Shown one piece after another: positions 34,477 through 45,510 of a stretch of 64,000 nt of DNA; positions within the stretch are counted from its first letter, which is position 1, and each line of letters opens with the position of its first letter. The position numbers and the translations under genes are program-made. The notes below the pieces were generated by a model that had not been told where the DNA came from, did not search any database, and saw only the letters and a list, made by a program, of their open reading frames with translations. Source of the stretch: Nissolia schottii (taxonomy: Eukaryota; Streptophyta; Magnoliopsida; Fabales; Fabaceae); assembly GCA_003254905.1 (NCBI GenBank), contig QANU01011901.1, positions 656,691 through 720,690 of the forward strand. The letters run 5' to 3'.

Positions 34477-35547
34477 TCAATTTTCCGACCTAGTCGTCAA
34501 CTCAGAAGAATACAACTTCCTTATCTTCCCAACCACTTTCCTAAAAAATTTCCCATACTTTCTGCCACCGCCAACACGCCCCTTCTTCTTCATCTTCTTC
34601 TTCGATGACCCACCGCCATCATCACCATCGCAATCATTCATCTCCGTCTCCAATTTCAACAGATCCGTACAGTACGCCAACGAACCACCGCTGCGTAGAA
34701 ACAAACTAACCATCGTCGGATACAACCTCCCAATCGACGCCTTGAACTCCTCCGAAACCTTCACGCGTGCGCCGCCGACCTCAGCACCGTACCACCCAAC
34801 CCTCACTTGCCCGCTCACGTAGCATTTGCACGCGCTCAGGATCGCGGCGCCGCGGCTGTGGAAATGCTCGCGGACGAATCCCTCGAAGTTGAGCGGCGGC
34901 CGCCGGAGCAGTGACAGCATGGTCCTGCAGTTAAGCGTGAAAACCGTCTCGTTGTAGGCACGCGCCTTCTTCTCGAAGAGAGCGCGTCCGAAAATCTCCG
35001 CCCCGGCCTCGTTGAAAAACGGCTTGTCGTTTAACACGAGTCCCTGGAGGGACACCAAGAGCTGGAGGACGGTTGATCCGGATGGGTCCCACTTCTCGCT
35101 CTTTTTCCCGACCCACGTGTTCACGAGGCTCAGACAGACGTAACCGTTTCCGTAGAGATTCGGGTTGAGCTTGAACCCGAAAGAGCGGTATCGGACCAAG
35201 GGTGGTCGGGTCGGGTAATCGGGCGGGAATGCGATGTCGAAGAAGAAGAGTCCATCGTGGTAGGGTGTGCCGGCGGCGCCGACGATCGCGGCCCTCATGA
35301 GGTCGATACGTTTCTCGTAGACGCGGAGGTAGATGGAGTCAGGGAGGCTCTGGGCGAGGATCCTCCACTCGCGCATGATGGTCTTGTACGCCACGCTCCC
35401 CGTGCTGGGGAAGCATTCCGTTTTGTGGTTGATCTGGCTGTTCTTGTTGGACTTGGCGGTGGTGTTGCGGCACAAGTGGTGGAGAAGGCGGTGGTCTGAA
35501 TCGTCGGAAACGATGTCGAAGCGCTGGAAATCGTTCGGCTCTGCCAT
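34477..35547 (-). CDS. E2 ubiquitin-conjugating enzyme, PHO2/UBC25-like, copy 1
   Basis: Intronless, 356 residues. The E2 (UBC) domain runs from about residue 54 to 215: REWRIL...IYLRVYE, then GTPYHDGLFFFDI, PPDYPTRPP, the HPN-like NPNLY and the active-site Cys138 in YVCLSL, followed by NTW and WDPSGS. It transfers ubiquitin from E1 to substrates. This domain type is shared by plant PHO2 (UBC24), UBC23, UBC25 and UBC26 and by animal BIRC6/UBE2O. PHO2 itself is far longer, so this is a short member. The C-terminus is basic (Lys-rich, about 316-345), perhaps a nuclear signal. The coding part is GC-rich against AT-rich flanks. A paralogue lies 5.7 kb downstream in coordinates, on the same strand. 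The substrate is unknown. Confidence 0.9.
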   Translation of the reverse strand: MAEPNDFQRFDIVSDDSDHRLLHHLCRNTTAKSNKNSQINHKTECFPSTGSVAYKTIMREWRILAQSLPDSIYLRVYEKRIDLMRAAIVGAAGTPYHDGLFFFDIAFPPDYPTRPPLVRYRSFGFKLNPNLYGNGYVCLSLVNTWVGKKSEKWDPSGSTVLQLLVSLQGLVLNDKPFFNEAGAEIFGRALFEKKARAYNETVFTLNCRTMLSLLRRPPLNFEGFVREHFHSRGAAILSACKCYVSGQVRVGWYGAEVGGARVKVSEEFKASIGRLYPTMVSLFLRSGGSLAYCTDLLKLETEMNDCDGDDGGGSSKKKMKKKGRVGGGRKYGKFFRKVVGKIRKLYSSELTTRSEN

Positions 35548-36775
35548 GAAGAAAGGATGTGAGGTGCGAGTGAGAGGTATAATTTTGTGTGAATTAAATC
35601 GAAGTAATTAAGAGGAGGAAAGGGGGGAGGTGGCAGTATAAGCAAGAGATGAGGGTAGTGAGAGTAACTAACGTTGATTTAATTGAGTTGAACGAGTATT
35701 GGATACGGAAGTTAAGTATGCATTCCATGGGTGGATTTAGCGTTTATAGCCATATTAGATGAGATGAGGATAATGAATTCAGATTACCATGGTAATGCAT
35801 GGCTATAAAGTTTAAAGAACAACTTGATTTTAATATATAATATATTCTTAATGTTAATTTACTTTCACTATTAATAATCTAATTATGTATTATAAATGAG
35901 TAAATTGGTAACTTGATTTTTAAGCATCCCTTTAAAAGTCATTTTTTTAATATAGATATAATTTTGATTTGGATACAGTATATGTCTAACAATAGAAATT
36001 GAATACAATTCCTTTAAATTATTCATTAACACATAATAAAAAAAATGTCATTTAAATTATTAGCTCTCAATTTTTATAATTTTTTTTAGATGAGAATATC
36101 ATGTTTAATTACACGGCTATAATCGATGACAATGATTGCTATGCATGTATAATAGCAGTAATTGAGTATACAAAAACTTCAATCGTATATATAAAAATCA
36201 ATCTCTTTAAGGAATTGTATTTTTATGTTACTTGGCTAGACGTATCTATGAGTAATTAATAAGCTCAGAATTCATCAAAATACTTCAATTGGGGTAAGCA
36301 CTGGTAAGGCGGTCTCGCCTGTTGGGCCTCAAGGCAATGCCTTAATCATTAGGCTATATAATTTTTTACAATATTTTATATAAACATGTTTATTAATATA
36401 ATATTATTGTTTTAATTTTTATGTAATCATACATGCTTGTTCATGCTTAGGGGTGAATAAACAAACTAAACATGATTGCTCGTCTTGTTTGTGTGTGTTT
36501 TATTTAATTGTTTGTGTTAGACTAATGTGTTTAGATGTTTCATTACTGAAAATTTGAATTTATGTTAATGATGATGGAACCTCTTTCTTAATCTATGGAG
36601 TTGTAATTTGGATTGATATATGAATTTTTGTTTAAATATTATATTGTTGTTGCAATTTAAATTTTTGTTGATACATTAGATTCTTGATCTATGGATGTTG
36701 AAGTTTTATTTAAATATTAAATAACTCATGGTTCATAATAATAGGTCATGATAACATGTTAGAAACATATTTTTG

Positions 36776-36818
<43 letters not shown>

Positions 36819-39368
36819 CGCGAAACAGAAGGTAAGAATTACAATGGTTAGATTAGCTTGTGTTATATATTAAAATTCATTTGACTTGGTAATCAAGATC
36901 TTGTATAAAGGTTATTGTTCAAATATCAAGTTCCTGAATTTGGCTGCTATAGCCCTTCCATGGTTATGTGCTAGTACATACATAAAAATGTTTAGACTTC
37001 TGAAATGAAGCATGTATAGGTAGGTAACTTATCTAAATTTTGAGCAAGTCTTAACTAGTTGGAGCTAGGTGGATTTTGGAAGTATCTATAAAGAAGACAA
37101 ATTAATTAGTTATACCTAAAAAATAAAAAATTACAAAATGATATATATAAGTATGAGTGTATGATTATTACAGTTATCAAAATAGGGAATATTGGGATTT
37201 GATTCCTTCTGCCGCAGCATCCCCTCAAATTAGATGAAAAAATAAAAAATCAGAAGAGTACACTTTACAATAAAAATGTTATTTAGACACGTACATACCA
37301 AATCATGAACTTGCATGCCAGTTTGAAAGTGGAAGAGAGAGAGATCCGTGCTACTGTAAGTATGAGGTATTCACACCTTTTTTTTGTTTGTTTTCGTCAA
37401 AAAAAGCTGAGAAGAAAATCAACCACTTTACTTAGCCAGTGACCTGAATACAATAATGACCCTCTCTCTGTCATTAACGTCTTTCGAGAAAATGACAACT
37501 GCTCTCTGCACTCAAACAAATACTAAAACAAACATATCAATAATCAACTTCCCGTGCTTGTGGCAGTGGTAACATCAGTACCGGTGCACCACTGATAGTT
37601 AACGTGTAAGAATAAGCAGTCATGAAGGGGTGAAAAGTGAAAACCTTCCATTTATGTGTTCAAATACATTTTCTTTTACGTTACGTTTGATACAGAAGAT
37701 AGGTTAGGGAGCCAATGATAAGAAATTTGTGTTTACACAAAAAAATTTCTATTCCTATTATTTTAATTTTAATGAAATACAAAAAATATAAAAAAGTTTT
37801 GCTCTCACATCTTTGTGCTCCTATCCTGTTTATGATACAAAATGCAACCTTAATTCTTAAGAGGTAAAAGACTATATTTATGTGTCCAATTAGTGGAATT
37901 GATCAATCCATGCTGAAAAATTAAGCATCCATGTGTATAATCAAATCCGAATGTTTACAAATGAGTTTTTCCTATCCCATCTAAACTAAACATGTGCTAA
38001 ATAAGTGCTACTTTTTGTTGTTATTGGGGCTATATACGATGCTGAATTTTCTTACAGCATGAGAGATCAGTGCATATTCATAACTTACAATGTATTTAAA
38101 CTGTTTCTTGGAAATTCGAGCTGCTTTAAGAGTTCCTAAATTGCTTCTTAGTCATTCCGGTGTAGTAATCATGAGTGCTATCCTAGACTACCGCACGTAA
38201 TTAGATTGAGAAGTTCATGAAATTTGCATTGAAATAGTTTGGTCATGTACAGTGCCAAGCTTCGGATGCCTAAAATTAAGTCATAAGTATAAACAACCAT
38301 TCTTGATCAGCATCATGTATATGCAAAAATCTAAAATGTTTTAGTTTTCATGCATGTTTAAATTTCATGATTAATTTTCATTGATTGAAAAACTTTTATT
38401 TTTTTCACATGACTAAGAATACGAGATGGTCTTTTCTTCTTTTGAATACTAATAAAAAAAAAAGAATGTGAGATAATTTTTAATTGTAATTAATTTGCGA
38501 GCTTGAAGATTAGTCCTTGGATGGCCTAAACAATAAAATTTTGATATTCTTTGGTCTTGTGCCCAACTGTAAAATATAAATCCAGGACTTTTTTCAATTA
38601 TTATATGTAAAGTTGCATAAATTGATTTCTATCTTTGTCAACCTGGAGAACACTCATGAATGCGAGTGTCAATAACAATGAAATACTAAAATGTTAATTA
38701 AATAATCGCTCATGCATTTTGTTACAATATTGGTATAACAATAACGTAAATGCTTACTCATTTTTATATGAATCAAACGAAAATAAAGATCATATGACTT
38801 AGCAAACCAATTTTAATTTCAGAAGGATCTTACGGGATTTTCATCCCCAGCGCCTTACGCTAAGGGAGTGGAAGACTCAGCCAGGTTAGTTAAGGCATAT
38901 TGTGCCAATGACTCGATCTCGTCCAAGCCAGTCAAGATGTACACGTGGTTAGTTAAGTTCGGCTATAATCTGAGCCAACTACTCTCTACGCCATGATTTT
39001 AGCCAAGTACTTTACAGACGTTTAACTCATTAATCCTTACTCCATATCCTAAAAGAAAATAATTACATTATTCATAGATTATTTAAGATAATGCTATAAA
39101 TGTTCATGACTACTTAAAGTAATATTATAGATGTTTTGGAATTACTTATGACAACTAGGACTAACCTGTCATTTTTTTTAAGTTAAGTGACCAATTAAGA
39201 TAACAATGTAAAGTTTAGGGACCAAATAAGATATTAACCCTTAATACTTTAATGAATGTTGATAATTTAAGACATAAAAATGATCTATATTTATTAATGT
39301 GTTATATAATAAATAAATGGAAACAAGAATTTTCTCTTACTCACTAAGTATTTAAGAATTTATATAAG
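35548..39368. other. Intergenic DNA between E2 paralogues, left part
   Basis: AT-rich, no supported gene. An AT dinucleotide run lies at about 36779-36815. A GC-richer stretch at 38821-39000 looks like a fragment of a dispersed repeat, but I could not place its ends. Confidence 0.5.
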
Positions 39369-39554
39369 TTCAATAGCTTTCAAAGAATGAAAATTGACAG
39401 CCAAATTTTGCGCCAAGACTAGGAGAGTTGTGAACACCTGACCCTCCTACCTTCGAATTCTAATACACAACTGCCACCATTAGTTTTATCACTTTCACAG
39501 ACTTCAGTAAAGCATCCAATTCATTGCTGATAATATAACAAGTACCCTAACGTT
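39369..39554. repeat. Diverged duplicate of the E2 copy 2 downstream flank (left copy)
   Basis: This block is similar in order and content to 40908-41140: ATAGCTTTCA-AGAATGAAA, TGACAGCCAAA, AGTTGTGAACAC, ACCTTCGAATTC, AAAGCATTCAATTCATTG-TGAT and GTACCCTAA-GTT. The right edge is interrupted by the hAT-like element at 39555. Confidence 0.7.
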
Positions 39555-40225
39555 TAGGAGTGCACATAAGGTAGATCAATGCAACCAACCCGTTCAACTC
39601 GAAACCACTTGGATCGAGTTAGATGAGTTCATCATCGGATCATCAACTGGTTACCCGGCAAACCCTAGCCTTTATAAGATTGAGTGGCGATTGGCTGAGT
39701 TCCAAACTCAACTTACCCGACCAACATGATAAACCCAACTTTTTGTTTTTTATTTAAATAATAATAATGATGATGATGATGAAAACATTTTTTACTTATC
39801 TAAGTTAGGTAATGTTAATATAACTTTAAATGCCAATTTTTTTAAGTAAAAAAAAAATAAATGTAGATTAACAAGGCAAGAATAATTGAGTTATGTAAAA
39901 AAAAAAAAAGTTGTAGAAAAATTCGAACGGCCATCTAAAGTTCATACCTCACCACTATGCTAGAATCAATTCACTTTTCATTACATGCACAACTACACAC
40001 ATGTATACACACACAACACAACATTTATATATTTCATTAGGGGCCAAGGCCCTTCCTCGCCCCAAGTCTATCCTTGCACTTGACTTGACCCAACCCTAAC
40101 TTGAGTCATGTTAAGTCCGTCCTTCAAAAATACTTCACATGATTCGCTTAATTTGACATTGAGTTTGTCGGGTGGGGTTAAAAAGTCCCTAAAATCTCAC
40201 CTGATCCATCCGATGTACACTCCTA
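39555..40225. mobile_element. hAT-like element with 8-bp target duplication
   Basis: 671 bp. The left end TAGGAGTGCACAT and the right end, read on the other strand, TAGGAGTGTACAT form 13-bp terminal inverted repeats with one difference. The direct repeats are CTAACGTT (39547-39554) and CTAACATT (40226-40233), 8 bp with one difference, as hAT elements make. The inside has the CAACCC/GACCC style of the repeats at 4.5-6 kb and no transposase frame. The paralogous block near 41130 lacks the insert and serves as an empty-site reference. Confidence 0.75.
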
Positions 40226-40907
40226 CTAACATTATTATTAGACTCAATACTGTGCTGATATATCCACGGGGCTATGGAAAGAGTAGTAATTGAAGTTGAA
40301 CCTTTGGATTTGATATGCAATCTGTTGTGTCAAACAATGCTTAGGCCCACCGCCATGTCAATTGTTTTCGCAGTTTTTTTTCCTTAGGAAAAAAGCATCT
40401 CAAAGTCTCAAGAGGAATAAACTCATTGTTTTTTTCAATTTTTTTTTTGGCATGGTACATTTTCATTGATATGCAACAAAGGCAAAAGCTGGTTTACGAA
40501 GAGAATATATATCAACATTGTTAGGCATTCTAGCTAAACCTAAAATTACAACCAATTAAATTACATAACTCAAAATAAATCACATCATCAGAATGTAAAC
40601 AATTCTACATCACACAACAAATAAACATCTAAATAATTAGGTGATTTTGCCTCTAATCTCTGATTTTGATATGGTGATGGATTTTGCTCAAACTTCTATA
40701 GCAAGTTGTGCAACAAGGGATGGAAAGTGGTTGTTTTTAAGCTTATTCCTACGATTAAAGATAGCTAAACATTATGCAAAGAAGCACCAAAGCTATAATG
40801 CGGTGAACCCGAATGCATTACAACCGAAACTTCCAAAAAGAGGCTCTATATTTAACTTGCTTTTTCAATTAAATAACGTGAATCAATACCTTTCAATGTG
40901 ACAACCA

Positions 40908-41140
40908 ATTCTATAGCTTTCATAGAATGAAAGTGACAGCCAAAATTTGCACCAAAATTAGGACAGATTGGTAGGTGGAAAAAAAATCCGGAAGAAGAAA
41001 AAAAAGAAAAAAAGTTGTGAACACTCTTCCTCTGTACCTTCGAATTCCAATTCATTAGCGTCACCATTTCACTTGTTACACTTTAATAAAGCATTCAATT
41101 CATTGGTGATCATAAACAATGTACCCTAATGTTGAATAAA
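40908..41140. repeat. Diverged duplicate of 39369-39554 (right copy, empty site)
   Basis: Matches 39369-39554 in order, with an additional A-rich stretch. It continues through CCCTAATGTTGAATAA, where the other copy carries the hAT-like insert. It lies just downstream of the stop of the second E2 gene, so it is probably part of its 3' flank. Confidence 0.65.
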
Positions 41141-41254
41141 AACCGTGAAAAGAACACTAAAGAAGTACTACTACTGTAAAAAAAAAAAAAAGAAAAAAAA
41201 GGTCAAAAGTTTTATTAATCTCCTACTACTTTCATGACTGCCGTTGTTTAAAGC

Positions 41255-42250
41255 TTATTTAATCTTCTTATTCCCACTTTTCTTCCATCCCAATACCTTT
41301 TTGATCTTGCTCATGGCTTTGTTGAACATCCCACCGTCGTTTTTGCTCTTTCCGCCGTTCACCTGCCCCCTCTCGGGTCGCATCGCTTTCAACTCCAACC
41401 GCTGGACGGAATCCTCCAAAACGGCACCGCACGATCGAAACGCTACAACCAGCTGACCATACAACTCTCCAATCAACTTCCTGAACTCCGCCGAAGCTCT
41501 CACCATTGAAATCTTGCTGTTGTTGTCGTTGTTGCAGCCGTAATGGCCAATTCTCGAGCGCCCGTTCGAGTACTCCCCACACGCGGCCAGGATCGCGTTC
41601 GCACGCTCCCGGAAGTGGTCCCTGACGAAGGCCTCGAAGTTCTTGGGCGGCCTGCGGATCAGGTACACGGAGCAGCGGCACGTGAGGGCGAACACGCTCT
41701 CGTTGTAGGCACGTGACTTCTTATCGAAGGCGGACCGGCTCAACACGCCGAGGCCCGGCTCGTTGAAGTAGGGCTTCTCGTTGAGGACGAGTCCCTGGAT
41801 GGAGAGCAGGACCTGGAGCAGCGTGGACCCGGATGGGTCCCACTTCTCGGTCTTCTTCCCGAACCACGTGTTGAGCAGGCTCAAGCAGACCGTGCCGTTG
41901 GTGTAGAGGTTCGGGTTGAGGCGGAGCCCGAACGAGCGGAAACAGACCCGGGGCGGTTTGGACGGGTAATCGGAGGGGAGCTTGATGTCGAAGAAGAAGA
42001 GACCATCGTGGTAAGGTGTACCCGCGGCGCCCACGATAACTGCTCTCATTAGATCCATGCGTCTCTCGTAGACGCGGACGTATATGGATTCGGGTAGGTT
42101 TTGCTGCAGGTTCTTCCACTCTCGCATGATGTGCTTGTACAGCACGGTGTTCGTGTTGCCGAAGGTGTTTCTGGGGGAGGGGGTTAGAAAGTAGTGATCT
42201 GAATCGTCCAAAATGACGTCGAAGCGGCTGAAGGCGTTTGCGTCTTCCAT
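41255..42250 (-). CDS. E2 ubiquitin-conjugating enzyme, PHO2/UBC25-like, copy 2
   Basis: Intronless, 331 residues, paralogue of the gene at 34477-35547. UBC domain about 41-200: REWKNLQQNLPESIYVRVYE, GTPYHDGLFFFDI, PSDYPSKPP, NPNLY, active-site Cys122 in TVCLSLLNTW, then WDPSGSTLLQVLLSIQGLVL and KPYFNEPG. Both genes share the opening M-x-x-x-N-x-F-x-RFD...DDSDH, so the duplication included the N-terminus. The N-terminal linker is about 16 residues shorter than in copy 1. The C-terminus is again Lys-rich. Catalytic residues are intact. The substrate is unknown. The start ATG at 42250 matches the paralogue's start in context. Confidence 0.9.
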   Translation of the reverse strand: MEDANAFSRFDVILDDSDHYFLTPSPRNTFGNTNTVLYKHIMREWKNLQQNLPESIYVRVYERRMDLMRAVIVGAAGTPYHDGLFFFDIKLPSDYPSKPPRVCFRSFGLRLNPNLYTNGTVCLSLLNTWFGKKTEKWDPSGSTLLQVLLSIQGLVLNEKPYFNEPGLGVLSRSAFDKKSRAYNESVFALTCRCSVYLIRRPPKNFEAFVRDHFRERANAILAACGEYSNGRSRIGHYGCNNDNNSKISMVRASAEFRKLIGELYGQLVVAFRSCGAVLEDSVQRLELKAMRPERGQVNGGKSKNDGGMFNKAMSKIKKVLGWKKSGNKKIK

Positions 42251-44284
42251 TGTTTGTGGTGAATTTGGTGATGGAGTGGACTGTGTATGGAGCTTGCAAA
42301 CTTAATTTTGTTATTTTAAGAGAAGATAAAATCCCTTGGATTAAGAATTTTGTTTTGATAAGCTACAGTTTTTGGGCTATTTTAGGTGAACTTCTACAAA
42401 AATAGTTTTTTTTGTTTGGTTATCTATTTTTAAGAAGTTTTTTTTTTAAAAAAATAAATAAAGTTGTTCTATGTTTAATGTAATAAAGTGAGATAATAAT
42501 ATTGAATATGGAAATGTTTTTACAAAATTTTACGAGTTCTTTTAAAAAATTTCATTGTCCACAATAGTGTCTTAAAAAATTAAATAGAGAACTAAGTTGA
42601 CTCCAAATAAATATTTAGAGAATAAGTTAGCAATTTAATTTTTTTTCAAAAACAAAAATAAAAATGCACACCAAGACATTTTTCGGTTAACACATTGGAC
42701 ATTAACTCTTTTTGAAATCTTTCACTAATAAAGTGAGAGTGAAAGGAATGTGAACTCTGTAAATGTTAACTTCAATGGAAGTACTCAAGTCAGATGACTT
42801 CGACATCAGATTTAGCCTTATTCTATTTGTTGAAAATTTTGTATTTGTGAAGATAAACTAAATGTGGACAGGTAAATGTATTTGTGTTCTACATTTTGAA
42901 TAAAATTCTGGAACCGATTGATTTATAAGACATGTATGATACATTTAGGTGACATTTGTTATGAGATAATCTATTTAAATTATTGATAATTTGACTTTTA
43001 AATCAGATTAACTTGTTTGATATGATATAATTGTTGGTAATGTCTATTATTGTAATGGAGTTGTCTATCTTGTGTCTATGCGCATTACTACTTACAAGTA
43101 ATCCTAAATAATAATAATTATTATTATAAGAAAAATAATAATAAAATAAATTTAAATATAATAATAATAGTTATTATAAAAATAATAACGAAAGTAAAAT
43201 AGTAATAATAATAAAAAAATGATAATGATAATAATAATAATAAGTAATGAATATTACCTTATAATCTTTTTTATATATTAAATAAGTTAATATAAATTGT
43301 TAATTACATGATCCATGCATACCAAACACAACAATGTAACATTACCAATAATTTAAGAAATGTTAATATTTCTAAAAAGTAATCTAAATTATAACCTTAA
43401 AAACAATGTACCAAATGCCCCCTTATTGTTTATAAAAAAAAATCAGTTCACATATTTTCCATATTTTTATTATTTTTTATTAATGTTTCACACTAAAATA
43501 AAAATAAAAATAGAGAAAATAATCAATTTTTGTTTACAGCAGAGCTGAGTGTCACACTTAAAGCAAATCATGGTGGGTTCCGAGAATTAATGGAGAGAAA
43601 ACTGGTATTCACCGAAAACGCAAAGAAACTAGGCCTTTTTTTTGTTTTCTTTTATGTTTTAGTAAAACGTCTTTGTACAATTGAGCATTTTTTATTCACT
43701 CATAATATCGTAACTACCACAACAATTCTAGAAGAATTCGCACTCTACTTTTTCATTCTCCACCCTTTGAATCCACTTAAATCTCCTAAATAGAAGGTGA
43801 CCTTCAAATTGAAGATCACAATACAGCTTAACAAGTAAACACTTCCTCAAACTATTTTTATTTGCCATTTTTTTTGGGTACATTTATTTGCCATATTTTA
43901 ACTGTATTCCGTAATTCCATCTAATTTGTTTCATAGGGGTATTGAGAAAATTAATTTATTGAAATTAAAATTTGATGAACATAAGTTATAACAAACCGAT
44001 TTTGAGACTTTTGATTATCAAATTGACCTTTGTTTACTCTTATTATTTGAAATTTAGCTTTTTATAAAAAAAATTATTTGTATAACCTAAAAATATCTAC
44101 ATCCAACTAAATTAAAAAACAAACATTATAAAATACAAAAATAATAAACATTACAAAATTAAAAAAATAAGTATTTTCAAATACAAAAATAAATGATATT
44201 AAACATGAATGTCCATACGTACAAAAATGTGGGTTAATATTAAACACCTTAGTTTTGCTTTATTGATACTAATAATTGGATTTT
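42251..44284. other. Intergenic AT-rich DNA
   Basis: No supported gene. AAT/ATT trinucleotide runs lie at about 43108-43245. The upstream region of E2 copy 2 shows no clear TATA box. Confidence 0.5.
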
Positions 44285-44710
44285 TGTATCAAGAAGGAAG
44301 ATCCTTGGAACGGGTTGGACTCTGAAACTCCTTAGTGGGTCTTCAAAGTCGGGGTGGGTGTACCTGCAAGGACTCTAACGCTCAACTAAGTAAAGGTAGG
44401 ACAAGAATATTATAGGATCAAGAGAGCTGGGTTATAGTCAATACCTGGCGAGCTTAGTCTCTTTTATACTTGGGGTGAGGTTTATGGGGACCGAGATGCC
44501 TTCCGGTGATAGGGTCGTGATTCCAGATCATCCTCTGGGTTTTGGGGAATGCCATGAACGACAGAATTTTCTCTCTGACCAGGGATCTCTCCATGTAATT
44601 GGAAGATGGGACTTTAATCTGGGTGTGAGTCCGGGCTTCATGGACCTAAGGCCCATGATCCGTGGACCAAGATGGGTCCTAAGTAGGGTCTTTGGGCCTA
44701 GTCCGTAACA
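44285..44710 (-). repeat. 3' LTR of the gypsy element
   Basis: 426 bp, TG...CA ends on the plus strand (TGTATCAAG to GTCCGTAACA). Pairs with 54026-54439. Confidence 0.85.
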
Positions 44711-45510
44711 GGAGCCCCCAGCTCGGATTGTGTGGCTTAGCTAGGTGGTGCTAGTTGAATTGTTGCAATTGTAGGTTCCACGGACATTTCCATGTCGAGA
44801 TCGTATTGGGCGAAGCAATTTGGGGCCTGGTGGCGTGCCTGTTCGATGGTCATGCGATTTGACGTGATGATGTAGGCAAAATGGGGTCTTTCGCGTTATG
44901 CCACGTGTACCTTGGGGTGGCGGTTTCCCTTCCTTAGGGCGCATGATTCGAGAAGCAATGATGACTTTGGGGGATTTTGGGAGGGAAACCATTTTTTATT
45001 CTAGTCGATTTATAAAAGGCAGGGGGGTTTGATTTAATTGTTTGGTTCTCTTTCTTTCTGAAGCCTTCTTCTTTCTTTTTCCTTCGCCATTTTTTGGCAT
45101 TTGGTTTTTGTCTTCGCTTCTGCCTCTTTAGTGTCAGTATTATTTTCTTCAGTGCCATTCTATTTTGGGGAATTATTGTGGTATGGAGTGTAGATTTTGG
45201 GGTTGCCTCCATCAGTGTTTGCAGGTACGTGATTTTCTTGCTTTTGCTTTTGGTGTTTCTATCATTTTCCTTTTATTTCCCTTCATATGACTCTGTAGAA
45301 TGTTGTTAGGGAGTTGAGGTACTTTGGGGGGTAAGGGATTGTTGTGATAGGTTGAACCTAGTTTGATTTGTGTGGGTATGTTATTTTCCTTCTTTTTTAA
45401 TAGTTTGAGGCTTCTAGGCTTATGGAAAAGTTGAAGAAAATTTTCCAGGAGCTAAAGGTTTCGCGTCCTTTGTCGGGGTCACATGAATGTTTGGTTTATT
45501 TGTGGATAGA

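Noticed and set aside
36295-36360. tRNA-like or SINE-like stretch with GGCGGTCTCGCCTGTTGGGCC
   Set aside because: No cloverleaf or clear A and B boxes could be formed.
41721-42299. 192-codon second frame over E2 copy 2
   Set aside because: Arg/Pro-rich translation in a shifted frame of a GC-rich gene; the E2 frame is clearly the real one.
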